A stretch of DNA of 64,000 nucleotides from Hemicordylus capensis. Lineage: Eukaryota; Chordata; Lepidosauria; Squamata; Cordylidae. Of this stretch, positions 49,346 through 62,335 are shown one piece after another. Position 1 is the stretch's first letter; the number at the start of each line of letters is the position of its first letter. The notes beneath the pieces are model-generated. The model did not search any database and was not told the DNA's origin. It worked only from the letters and a program-made list of their open reading frames with translations. The DNA lies in NCBI RefSeq assembly GCF_027244095.1, contig NC_069657.1, forward strand, positions 2,428,001-2,492,000. Reading direction: 5' to 3'. Position numbers and translations under genes: made by a program.

Positions 49346-50079
49346 GCTGGCAGGACAGCCGGAAGGGGAAGTGGAGAGCAGAGGCGTATCAAGGGGAAAG
49401 AGCGCCTAGGGAAAGCACTGAAATGGCACCCCCTGTCCAAACATCTGACACCCACCTTTCAGATAACTTTACCATAATATCATCTCAAAAATACAAGTCA
49501 AGCTCAATATTTTAATATTTCAAAAATTATTTAGTAGTGGACGTAGCCAGACCAAAAAATGCTGAAAAACTACAAATTCCAGTATGCTGGGGCTCATGAA
49601 ATACCCAAATACTATGTGGGGGTGTACTTGGAAAACTAAACAGAAGTGCCTGGCTAATTCTCTACTATGCATTGTAGCATCACTACTGCATAAGTTTTAA
49701 AAATCAATGGAGAATTTCACTTTTCCCAGATACTCTGAAAATAATTAAAGGATGTGCAGAGTAAACTGTGTCACTGCTTGGAATATATTCTAGTATTTCA
49801 GAAAGACAGTTAAAATGAGAGAAAGAAACCAAGAAACTCCCAGTGGGCCTTAATACTAAGGATTTCACACTGATTCAAAGACAAACTCACCATTAACAAT
49901 CATATTATTAAGACATCACATTTAACTCACTTATCACAAGAAGCAAAGTAAGAGCAAATGAATACAACCCTTGCTCATAAGCTTCAGCTCAGTATTCACA
50001 AGCCCTGATTCTCTGTACATAGTGCTGATGTGTTTAGAAAACCAAAGAAACTCCATGTTTGCCCAGAATACCTCATAAG
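49346..50079. other. No gene recognised
   Basis: AT-rich, unassigned. Confidence 0.35.
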
Positions 50080-51415
50080 AACATCCCTGCTGGATCAGGC
50101 CCAAGGCCCATCTAGTCCAGCATCCTGTTTCGCACAGTGGCCCACCAGATGCCATTGGGAGCCTGCAGTCAGGAGTTGAGGGCATGCCCTCTCACCTGCC
50201 ATTACTCCTCTGCAACTGGTACTCAGAGGCACCCTGCCCTTGAGGCAGGAGGTGGCCTACAGCCCTCCGACTAGTAGCCATTGATAGACCTCTGCTCCAT
50301 GAAGTCATCCAAACCCCTCTTAAAGCCATCCAGGTTGTTGGCTGTCACCACATCCTGTGGCAGTGAGTTCCACAAGTGGATCACGCTTTGTGTGAAAAAG
50401 TACTTCCGTTTGTTGGTCCTAGACCTTCCGGCAATCAATTTCATGGAGTGACCCCTGGTTCTAGTGTTGTGTGAGAGGGAAAAGAATCTCTCTCTCTCCA
50501 CTTTCTCCACACCATGCATGATTTTATAGACCTCTCTCATGTCTCCCCGCAGTCGTCTTTTTTCTAAACTAAAAAGCCCCAGGTGTTGTAGTCTTGCCTC
50601 ATAGGAAAGGTGCTCTAGTCCCCTGATCATCTTGGTTGCCCTTTTCTGTACCTTCTCCAGTTCAACAATGTCCTTTTTAAGATGTGGTGACCAGAACTGT
50701 ATGCAGTACTCCAAGTGTGGTCACACCATAGTTTTGTATAAGGGCATTATAATGTTAGCCGTTTTATTTTCAATCCCCTTCCTAATGATCCCTAGCATGG
50801 AATTTGCCTTTTTCACAGCTGCCGCACATTGAGTCGACACTTTCAAGGAGCTGTCCACCACGACCCCAAGATTCCTCTCCTGGTCCGTCACCGACAGCTC
50901 GGATCCCATCAGCATATACTTGAAGTTGGGGTTTTTCGTCCCAATGTGCATCACTTGACACTTGCTAACATTGAACCGCATTTGCCACTTTGTCCCCCAG
51001 TCTGGAGAGATCCTTTTGGAGCTGCTCACAATCTGTTTGAGATTTCACTATCCGGAAGAGTTTGGTATCATCTGCAAATTTGGCCACCTCACTGCTCACC
51101 CCTGCTTCTAGATCATTTATGAATACATTAAAAAGCACCGGTCCCAGTACAGATCCCTGGGGGACCCCACTTCTTACTTCCTTCCATTGTAAAAACTCTC
51201 CATTTATCCCTCCCTCTGTTTCCTCTCTTTCAACCAGTTAGCAATCCACACATGTACTTGTCCCCTTATCCCATGACCGCTAAGTTTCCTCAGGAGTCTT
51301 TGATGAGGAACTTTGTCAAAAGCTTTTTGGAAGTCCAGGTAGACTATGTCAACTGGATCACCTTGATCCACACACTTGTTGACACTCTCAAAGAAGTCCA
51401 AAGTCATTCTAACTT
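50080..51415 (-). mobile_element. CR1 LINE, RT and 3' end, minus strand
   Basis: Open stretches include [20 protein letters not shown] (51407-51204), WQMRFNVSKCQVMHIGTKN (51029-50721) and a 147-codon C-terminal frame (50714-50271) ending MEQRSINGY. It is 5' truncated near 51415. The frames are relatively intact, so it is moderately young. Confidence 0.9.
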
Positions 51416-51459
51416 AAAGTAACCCCAGCCCAGCTCAGGGACATCACTGCCTCTCATGA

Positions 51460-51830
51460 TTGGCGTCATTTTCTCTCTCCAGCTAAAATGTATCTATGAA
51501 ACTTGCCAAGACAGCTAAACTCCCCACTGCCAGAAAACAGGATTTAACCAAATAAGGAGTAATCACCAGATGAACAATGAATCATTCACATGCGTACTAG
51601 ATACTTAGACCACCATTTTATTGCCATGTATACTATCTATGTCTAGGGTGTCAGCATCATTAGATTGTCTGTATAAATGTAAGATGCAGCTGTAATCAAA
51701 CTGTAATCGGTTTGAGAGTGTGAGCCTATTGATTACCTATTGCTGACTGCAGCAGCAATAAACCTCAATTAATAATTCCCAATCCTTGCGTCTGACTGAT
51801 TGGCTAAGTGGACCTAGGAACGAGCCCCAT
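51460..51830 (+). mobile_element. Possible LTR-type fossil
   Basis: Contains TATAAATG near 51673 and CAATAAACC near 51755, followed by a short segment as in an LTR R-U5 region. The edges are unclear and no coding part is attached. It could equally be another AT-rich repeat. Confidence 0.25.
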
Positions 51831-51929
51831 CCACATCATCTGGACTGGTCCTTCTGCTTTGATTTCCCCAGGCTTCTCCGCTTATTAGGAAAGCCCCACC
51901 CTCCCAGCAGGTGCTCTCAATGAGGCCTA

Positions 51930-52800
51930 GTCCTCCCTCAGATCCTTTCCATCACCACAGGCATAATATGCTCCAGGGGACCAGGTCCAGACAGAACCCT
52001 AGCCGCTGCATTCTGCACCAACTGAAGTTTCCGAATATTCTTCAAGGGCACCCCACGCAAAGCACACTGCAGTTTTCCAGCTGCAAAGTGACGAAGGCAT
52101 GGGTAAGCATGGCCGGATCTGCCTCCTCGAGAAAGGGACGCAACTGGCGCACTAGGCTACCACCTCCTTGAGTATCCCAAAGCAGAGGCGGGTCCAGCAA
52201 CACCCCCAAGCTGTGCAGTTGCTCATTCAAGGGGAGTAGAACCCCATACAGCCCTAGTTGAATCCCCCCCCATCCCAATTTGCTTTCCTATCTTGTCCAA
52301 TTTAACCTGTTTGCTAGTCCACATGCAGCCCATCACTGCCTCCAGCCCCCGGATCAGTACGTCCACTGCCTCCCTAGGATCTGGTGAGAAAGGGAGGTAG
52401 AGCCCAGTGGCATCTGCAGACTGATGTCAGCCCAGCCCTCCTGATGACCTCTCCCAGCCGCTTCATGCAGATGTTAAACAGCATGGGGGACAAAACTGAG
52501 CCTTGTGGGAGCCCATAGACCAAATGCCAAGGAGTCGAGCAGATGCCCCCCAGCACCACCTTCTGGAATCTGCCCCCCCCAAGAAAGGACCCAAACCACT
52601 CTAGTGCAGCACCCCCAATCCCTATCCCTGAGAGGTGGTCCAGACAGAGGCCATGGTAGATGGTACCGAACGCCACTAAGCGGTCCAGCAGAACCAACGG
52701 GGAGAGACGCCCCCGTCTCGTTCCCGGCGAAAGTCATCCACCAGGGTGACCAAGGCAGTCTCAGTCCCAACGCCAGCATGGAGGTGGGATAGAAAAGTGC
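51930..52800 (-). mobile_element. L2-type LINE fragment, minus strand
   Basis: Frames read [20 protein letters not shown] and LGEVIRRAGL (RT), DRLVAFGTIYHGLCLDHLSG upstream, and LRPFLEEADPAMLTHAFVTL downstream. Broken. Confidence 0.8.
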
Positions 52801-53046
52801 ACAAATAATCTATATCATCCTAGACTATCTGCAGATACATGAAATTCATAACGGGAGCAGCAGTCTCTCCCGATTCCTCCTGAGGTAAAAGTGCCCGCAA
52901 GCCCCTTTTCAGAAAAGCCTGCCTCGAAAGCCTGAATAAAAAGAGGGGTGCGTGTGGATCTCAGGAGGCAAAAGCTTTCTCAGAGGAGGAGGAATGACCA
53001 AATCTCCCTCTGAGAGAAAAGGTTCTCTCCAGGAAGGCCAAGAACT
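52801..53046. other. No gene recognised
   Basis: Unassigned sequence next to unit C. Confidence 0.35.
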
Positions 53047-54344
53047 TGGAAAAAACCTAGTCTTGGATTCAGGTAAACACCTTCTTTGGGAGTAAGCAGC
53101 CGGCAGGCACTGGGACAAGCCTCCCCTCCTCACAGCTGCCCAAATGGTGATAGCAGCTCCCTTGTGGATGGGTGGAGGAGGAATGAAGTCTAAACCCACC
53201 ACCCCGGCAAGGATGGAGCCTCCAGCCCTTCAGTGGCTGAAAGAACAAGGAAAAAGCCGCTGCTTTGAAGATGGGCTCAGCAGGGCTCCCCATTTCCCAA
53301 AGCAAACGCATTGCTCGCCCACTTTGTGCTGAAGAGAGCCACTTGATGCAAGAGTCAGAAGTGTGAGGAGCAGAAGCACTGCCTGCCAAGCAAGGAGTCC
53401 TCAGCCCTATCGGTCTCCCCAGATACTAGGGCTGCCGTCCCTCCATGGCTTCTTTTGGCCTCCTGCACGTGGTAAGCAGATCCCTGGGACAGCTTCGCCC
53501 AAGAATAGAGGTCTTCATTCAGAAGCACACACACAGTAACAATACTGGCCCCTGGGGTCCTAACGGAGAGGGAAAGGCTCAGGACTCCTTTGAAGTGGAG
53601 AAGGTAGCAGCTGGCAGGAGTGAGTCCCCTCCCGGTGAGACTGGATCCGCACCATAACACTTGGCTGGCAGGAGTCTCGCGGCCCCCACCCCCCCCTCCG
53701 CACCTCCAGGCCAAGGAGACCCCCGACTCTAAGCTGGAAGCAGCAGGAGGGAAGGAAAGGGGGGTGCCCTCCTGGGAACTGGGCCCTCTCGGGTGAGGCA
53801 TGTGCCCGACTCAGCCCGCGGACCTCTTCCTTCCCACGGGGCACGCAGGGGAGAGCTTGGGCTACGGGTCGCAGGAGGTGGCCCTGGCCGTTCTCTCGGG
53901 GAGGGCCACGTCCGGAAGCCCCACTCCTTGGCAAGATGCGGTCTGGAGGGAGGGAGGCCTCGCCCGCTGCACCCTTCCGGGGCCCAGAGCGTCACTTCCC
54001 TGGAATGAGATGGGCGGGGGGGGCCCCCTTATTTCCGAGTCACGCGAAGAGCCAGACACCAGCGCAGCTGGGAAGCAGCAGGACACACAACGGCACTGTT
54101 CCCTCTGAGGGGTGTGTGTGCATGTGTGTGTGCTCACAGGTTCTTGGAGGTGCGCTCCGTTCATTCGAGATCCCGCTCGAGTCGGGTTGCATCAGGAAGG
54201 CCCCACTCGGAATGCATCCGTGCGCGCACACGGCCCTGATCCGCCCCCCCCCCGGGACAAAACTCATTCCGCACAGAGATGAAGAAAAATCAGAGGGGCC
54301 GCTGCCCCACGGCCCAATTTATTGGATGGACACAGGGGCACTTA

Positions 54345-55202
<858 letters not shown>

Positions 55203-55505
55203 GCTGGGCGCGGTGGCGCGCGCCTGTAATCCCGGCTGCTGGGGAGGCTGAGGCCGGCGGATCGCGTGAGCTCAGGAGTTCTGGGCTGCAGTGGGCTATG
55301 CCGATCGGGTGTCCGCACTAAGTTCGGCATCAATATGGCGGTCCCCGGGGAGCCGGGGGCCACCAGGTTGCCTAAGGAGGGGTGAACCGGCCCAGGTCGG
55401 AGACGGAGCAGGTCAAAACTCCCGTGCCGATCAGTAGTGGGACCGCGCCTGTGAATAGCCGCTGCCGCGTAGCCTGGGCAAGACAGCGAGACCCGGACTC
55501 TCCCT
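55203..55505 (+). ncRNA. RN7SL: 7SL RNA, copy C
   Basis: Third full-length 7SL, identical by eye to copies A and B, with TTTT at 55505-55508. The offset from copy B is 10,295 bp, exactly the offset of the two RPS29 start codons. Confidence 0.95.
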
Positions 55506-56110
55506 TTTCTCCCCTTTCTTTCTTGGGGGGGGGGTTGTGCTTTTGGGGGGTGCCCTGCAATGCATGCCTGCTCTCGCTCTCTCTCTCTCTCCCGGCTGGC
55601 AGCACCCAGGTCCGGACTCTCTTGGGCTGCCTATGCTGCTGCTGCTGCACCGGACGGACGTCTGTGCTTCGGGGAAGCCGCCGCAGCAGCCGCCGCAGCC
55701 ACCTACCCAGACCCACGCGGACCCCCCGCTCACCCCGCAGCCCAGGCATGCAGGAGGCAAGGAGAGAGGGCGCCTGCTGCCCCCGCCGGTACCCCGCTCC
55801 CTCTCCCCCCGACCCACGGCGGGGCCGGCCCGGCTGCCAGGGTGCTCCCTCCCGACCGCCTCCCCCTGGCCGCTGCCGGCGTGGCCGCTGCCGGCTCCTG
55901 CCGCCGCCCCGCGCCTCCAGCAGGGGTCGGGCCAGAGCAGAGGCGGGGAGGCGGCGGCGGAGGAGGAGGAGCGCCAGGCTCAGGCAGGCAGGCGGCAGCA
56001 AAGTAAGGAGCGCTGGTCTTGCTCGCTCGCCCCGGGCACGGCTCTGTTCCGCCGCCTCCTTCTCCGCCGATCTGTCTCGTCCTCCTGCCTGCATTTCTCG
56101 CTGCTCGCGA

Positions 56111-56515
56111 GTAGTGGTGTAAAACAATTCTGCACAGTGAAGAAGAAGGAGAGGAGGAGGCGGAGGAGGAGCTGGTGCATCACCAAGTCGCCGCCCGGTT
56201 CCCAACTGGAGGGTTGCCGCCTTCCTTTGAGCCTTGCCCGCGGTGTCGGTGTGCCCCCACGCGCCGCTTCCCAGGCCCAGTCCGAGCTGCCCCCTCGGTC
56301 TCAGTCCGCAGGTGCCGCCGCCCCCCCCCCCGCCCCGCCTCGCCAGCCCTCCTCTGGTTTCGGTCTCTTGAGGGTTTCACGACGGCCCCTCACAAGCGCG
56401 GGGCGGCGACCCTGCCTGTCACCTGCACTGAGTGAGTCGGAGTCTCGCCTCTTTTCCCAGAGGACCCCCCCCCCCCCACCCCGTGGGAGCCGGCACAGAA
56501 CTTTTCCATTTACAG
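56111..56515. other. GC-rich flank of unit C
   Basis: CpG-rich, with no supported exon. Confidence 0.4.
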
Positions 56516-56720
56516 TCCTATATTTATTTATGATTTTATTTTATGTTATTTATTTAGCATGTTTCTATACTGCCCAAAACACAAGTTCTGTGGGCGGTTG
56601 ACAAAACCATAAAAGCCACCAATAAAAAGATCAACATATTTCAACAATTAAAATTTAAAAAGTTAAAGCTATTAAAACACAGTTAAAACAAACATTTATA
56701 TCCTGCTCCTCCTCCGAGGA
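56515..56720 (-). mobile_element. L2-type tail and SINE tail, minus strand
   Basis: TATTTATTTAGCATGTTTCTATACTGCCC and ATCCTGCTCCTCCTCCGAGG. Confidence 0.55.
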
Positions 56721-57004
56721 GTCCAAAGCATGTAACGGGGTCCCAGAGGTGCTTGGGAGTTGCCCCCCCCATCTGCCACGTGGACACCACCCTTCTGTCA
56801 CCCCTGTGCTGACAGATAGAAGGAGCTTGGCAGTCCCTGGGGGGGGGGGGCGGGGGGGGGAGTCCTCCTAGGCAGGAGTCATCATCATCACCACGTTCAG
56901 AACAACTTCTGTTGACTGGACTCTCTGTGGCCCGTGGAGGTGAGTTAAAGCAAGTGTGCAAGAAGGAGATCTTAAAACTGAAAGGAAAAGCAGGTGATCC
57001 TGAC

Positions 57005-57925
57005 CTGAGCCAGGTTAAAAATGACACCTGGGGGAGAGCTGACAGGAGCTGGGCAGTATCCCGTTTGGCAAAAGCCATCCTTTAAAGTGTGAGGCTGCAA
57101 AAAATTCAAATAAAACAGATGGGGACGGAGCAGAACTGCATAAAGAGCAGACGGGAGCCTGTGCCAGCAGGTCAAAGAGTCAAAAGAAAGATAGAGTACA
57201 TCAGGTGAGAGATTCAGTGTATAGGTGCTTGTATGCCAATGCCAGAAGCCTCCGAGCCAGGATGGGTGAGCTGGAGTGCTTGGTTGCTAACGCAGAAATA
57301 GATATAGTGGGCATAACAGAAACATGGTGGAACAGTGAGATCCGGTGGGACACTGTTATCCCTGGGTATGAACTCTATAGGAAGGAGAGGGAGGGGTGCC
57401 TTGGAGGAGAGGTAGCACTGTACGTTAGAGAAGGGATAGAATCTAACAAGGTAGAAAACCTAGGTGGACCGAGTCCTCCACAGAAACCCTGTGACGGTCA
57501 GTACAAGACCTGAAAGGGAACATGCTACTATTGCCCTCTGGATGAAAACGTTGACAGTGACTGGGAGTTGCAGGAGGAAATCAGGGAGGCGTCATGGAGA
57601 TGCAGGGCTGTAATCATGGGTGACTTCAATTACCCACACATAGACTGGGTCAATTCACAGTCAGGTAACGACAAAGAGGTCAAATTTCTAGATATGCTAA
57701 ATGACTGTGCCCTAGAACAGTTGGTCATGGAACCAACCAGAGAGAAGGCGACCTTGAACTTAATCCTGCGTGGCACCCAGGACCTGGTGTGTGATGTCAG
57801 TGTCATCGACCCTTTAGGGAACAGTGACCATAATGTGATCAAATTCAGCATACATGTAGGGAGAGAATCACCAAGGAAGTCTAACACAGACACTTTGAAT
57901 TTCAGAAGAGGACACTTCTCCAAAA
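57005..57925 (+). mobile_element. CR1 LINE, 5' part (endonuclease), split by L1
   Basis: The endonuclease start reads CLYANARSLRARMGELECLV, AEIDIVGITETWWNSEIRWD and, at 57568 onward, MGDFNYPHIDW and SDHNVIKFSI (catalytic GDFN and SDH motifs present). One frameshift lies between 57513 and 57568. It continues after the L1 at 60193. Confidence 0.9.
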
Positions 57926-60192
57926 TGAGTATTTTTTTTAAAAAATAATAATTTAATAAGACAATACATAAACATAAATAGTAAAACTGATACATAATGA
58001 CATCCATTAACCATCCTTCCAGATATGTAAATAAATAGATGGAGGAAAATGACTAAAATTATCTTGATTTGTGAACAGAATAAAATGTGACCATATCATG
58101 AAAAAATCGTTAGAATTAGCTTGACCCGCTCAAAGACGAATAATATGCGTCAGTTTTTCAGATATGGCAATATGCCACATAGACTTGTAGTACCAAGATG
58201 TCAAAGACATGGTTTTGTGCTTCCAGTATTGTGCAATAGATAATCTAGCCACAGTTAACATGAAAACTATAAGATCCTTAGACAATAATGCCAAGTTAGC
58301 TCCCAAAAATACATTTAACAGAGCCAACTCTGGTCTCATATCTAACCATATCTAATTTTACCCATTTCTAAAAATACCTCTGTCCAAAAGCAGAAACTAC
58401 TGGGACAAGACCACCATAAATGGAAGTATGTTCCCCTATTTCCACAGCCGTTCCAGCATAGCGGGGACAAACAGTTATTAATGTGAGATAATCTAGAGGG
58501 GGGTCAAACACCACCTGTGAAAGAGCTTAACAAAATTCTCTCTAATTCAGGAAGAGGTAGAAAACACCGGCTTCCATTTCAGTATTCCATTCCATTGTGA
58601 GTCGCTAATAGTGTGTTGTAGGTCATTTTCCCAGGCCAACTTAAGGCCAATTAATGGATCAGATGTTTGCATTATTAGAATCTCATATAATCTAGAAATA
58701 AATCCCTTAGAATTTCTGAGGCCTTTAATATTAATTCCTCAAATATAGTCAAATTCCTATTAGCCTCCTTAGCTATAACAGGGTGTAAAATAATGGACCG
58801 AACCTGAAGAAAATATAACCAAGAGTAATGCTTATTCATAAACTTCTCCCAAATTGGATCTAAATCAAATTGGCTTATCCAAATAATAAAAATCCTTTAA
58901 TCTATTTGCAACACCTCCAAAGACACCAAGTAATCGAGAGGATGAATCTAAAGCTGGAAATTTAGGATGACTACAAATGGATAACAAGGGGGAATATGGG
59001 GGGGGGATTTTATGCCATTTCCCCCAGATCTTAAAAGCGGTTCTTAAAAATGGATTTATAACAGATTTAGAACTCTTAATAAATTCAAATATCAAGTTAT
59101 TAATATTACCGAGATGTTCTTCAGGCACCTCCATTTTCACCCAGTATTTAGTTTCCGGGTCTACTCTTAACCACAGAATATCCCTAAGATGCGAGGTCAT
59201 TAAATTTGGAACTCCGATACCACCCTGTTGTACTTTCCTGTATAATGCATTGTTACGAAATCTAGATCCTTTCCCGGCAAAAATAAAAAGGTTTAAAATC
59301 TTTTGCCATCTACCAATAGTAGGTTTTGAAAGTTTTTGGCAGCACCTGAAATAGAAATAATAATCTTGGGAGTAAATGCATCTTTGTGGCATCTATCTGA
59401 CCCATCAAAGACAGCCTAAAACCTCCCCATTTCCTAATTTTCCTTGTTATTTGACTGATAACTGGAGAATAATTCAATCTTTCGAGCTGTGAGAAATCCA
59501 TTGATATAAATACCCCTAAATAGCGAATAACTTTAGAAATTTTAGAAACCCCTAAGGATTTTGCCAAACAATCTTGAGATTTAGGACCCATTCCGGAACA
59601 CAAAAACTCTGACTTAGTCAAATTTATTTTCAAACCAGAAATTTGTTCAAGTCTTTCAACTCTTCTTGTATGGCAGAGATAGACCTCAAAGGGTCCGTCA
59701 AAATTAATGCGATATCATCTGCATATAGATTAATTTTATGCTCTCCATCTTTTATAATAAGGCCCTTAATTATCAAGTTATATCTGATGGCTTCAGCCAA
59801 AGGCTCGATAGAGAGTATAAATAATAAAGGGGAAAGTTTTGTTTCTCTTGTTTTGTTTCTCTTAATATAGAATTGCAAGAATCCACGCGAATTATTGCGG
59901 AAGATTTACAATAAAGTTGTTTGATAATGTTAACAAATCCTGTGCCCATTTGTAATTTTGCAACAAATTTAATTAAGTCCATTGTAGACAGTCAAAGGCT
60001 TTAAAGATATCTAAAGTAAGAATAACCAGCTGAGACTTCTCCCCGCTACAGTAATTTGTGCAATTTAAAATATGAGGTATAGGGTCTGCAATCTGATGTC
60101 CCTTGATAAAGCCAGTCTGATCAGGGTTTATATATTGAGCTATGAAGCTATTTTCACCAAAGAGGCTGTGAATATCTTAAGGTCTTGGTTAA
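57926..60192 (-). mobile_element. 5'-truncated L1 LINE inserted in CR1
   Basis: A poly-T-rich left end (poly-A tail on the minus strand) at about 57926-57955. RT pieces: FTASLVKIAS near 60170, LSPLLFILSIEPLAEAIRYN (59878-59630), INLYADDIALILTDPL (YADD present), and downstream domains to LKDFYYLDKPI at 58865. Several frame breaks. Target-site duplication CCAAAATGAG (left) and CCAAAAATGAG (right). Confidence 0.88.
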
Positions 60193-62335
60193 GACCAAAA
60201 ATGAGGAGTATGGTGAAAAGAGAGCTGAAAGGGAAAATCAGGAGATTCACTTTGCTCCAGAATGCATAGAGTTTACTTAAACCACAATACTAGAAGCGCA
60301 GTTAGAATGTATACCCCAAAGGAGGAAAAGTACCACTAAGTCCAGGAGGATGCCAGCAAGGCTAACAGGTAACGTCAAGGAAGCCATAAAAGAGAAGAGG
60401 ACTTCCTTCTGAAACTGGAAGGCCTGTCCAAATGAAGAGAACAGAAAGGAACACAAACTCTGGCAAAAGAAATGCAAGGTGACAATAAGGGAGGTGAAGA
60501 GAGAGTTTGAGGAACATTTAGCTAAAAGCATCAAGGGGAATAACAAAAACTTCTTTAAATACATCAGGAGCAGGAAACCTGCCAGGGAGGCAGTTGGACC
60601 GTTAGACAATGAGGGAGTGAAAGGGATTATTAAGGAGGATATGGAGGTTGAAGAGAAGCTAAATGAGTTCTTTGCATCTGCCTTTACGGAAGAGGATACT
60701 GAGCATATACCTGTTTGTGAACCAGGCTTTTTGGGGATGGAGGCTAAAGAACTCAGATAGAGGTGAGAAGAGATGACATTCTAAACTGTCTGTAAAAATT
60801 AAAAACTAGCGAATCACCAGGGCCAGACGGCATCCATCCAACACCAATTTTCAAAAAGGGATTCAGGGGCTATCTGAGAAATTACAGGCCAGTAAGCTTG
60901 TCTTTTCCAGGCAAATTGATGGAAAGCATCCTCAAGGATAAAATTGTAAAGCACATAGAAGAACAGGCCCTTCTGAGGGAGAACCAGAATGGCTTCTGCA
61001 AAGGTAAATCTTGCCTCACCAACCTTTTGGACTTCTTTGAGAGTGTCAACAAGTGGGTGGATCGAGGTGATCCAGTTGACATAGTCTACCTGGACTTCCA
61101 AAAAGCTTTTGTCAAAGTTCCTCATCAACGACTCCTGAGGAAACTTAGCAGTCATGGGATAAGGGGACAAGTTCATGTGTGGATTGCTAACTGGTTGAAG
61201 GACGGGAAACAGAGGGGAGGTATAAATGGAGAGTTTTCACAATGGAGGGAAGAAAGAAGTGGGGCCCCCCAGGGATCTGTACTGGGACCGGTGCTTTTTA
61301 ATTGATTCATAAATGATCTAGAAGCAGGGGTAAGCAGCAAGGTGGCCAGATTTGCAGATGACACCAAATTATTTAGGGTAGTGAAATCCAAAATGGATTG
61401 TGAGGAACTCCAAAAGGATCTATCTCTCCAAACTGGGGGACAAAGTGGTAAATGAGATTTAATGTTGGCAAGGGTCAAGTGATGCACATTGGGATGATAA
61501 GCCCCCAACTTCACATATATTCAAGATGGTTGGTGACTGAGGGATCTTGGGGTGGTGGTGGACAGCTCATTGAAAGCGTTGACTCAATGTGCGGCAGCTG
61601 TGAAAAAGGCCAGTTCCATGCTAGGGATCATTAGGAAGGGGATTGAAAATAAAACGGCTAATATTATCATGCCCTTATACAAAACTATGGTGCGGCCACA
61701 CCTGGAGTACTGCGTACAATTCTGGTCACATCTTAAAAAGGACATTGTAGAACTGGAAAAGGTACAAAAGAGGGGCAATCAAGATGATCAGGGGCCTAGA
61801 GCACCTTCCTTATGAGGCAAGACTACAACACCAGGGGCTTTTTGTTCAGAAGAAAGACGACTGCAGGGAGACATGACAGAGATCTATAAAAGCATGCATG
61901 GTGCAGAGAAAGTGGATAGAGAAAAATCTCTCTCACACAAACTAGAACCAGGAGTCATCCCATGAAATTGATTGCCAAGAAATTTAGGCCCAACAAACAG
62001 AGGTACTTTTTCACACAACACATAATCAACTAGTAGAATTCTCTGCCAGAAGATGTGGTGACAGCCAACAACCTGGATGGCTTTAAGAAGGGTTTGGATA
62101 ACTTCATGGAGGAGAGGTCTATCAAGGGCTACTAGTCTGAGGGCTATAGGCCACCTCCAGCCTCTAAGGCAGGAGTACCAGTTGCAGGGGAGTAACAGCA
62201 GGAGAGAAGGCACGCCCTCAATTCCTGCCTGTGGCTTTCAGCAGCATCTGGTGGTCCACAGCGTGAAACAGGATGCTGGACTCGATGGGCTTCCTTGGGC
62301 CTTATACAGCAGGGCTGTTCTGATGTTCTTTATTT
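60193..62335 (+). mobile_element. CR1 LINE, 3' part (RT), continuation
   Basis: Runs from VKREFEEHLAKSIKGNNKNF (60479) through [20 protein letters not shown] (61066), [14 protein letters not shown] and [19 protein letters not shown]-like codons to the 3' end and GTTCTGATGTTCTT. A deletion at about 60840 joins GPDGIHP to PIFKKGFRGYLRNYRPVSL-like codons, removing early RT motifs. Several other breaks. Confidence 0.88.
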
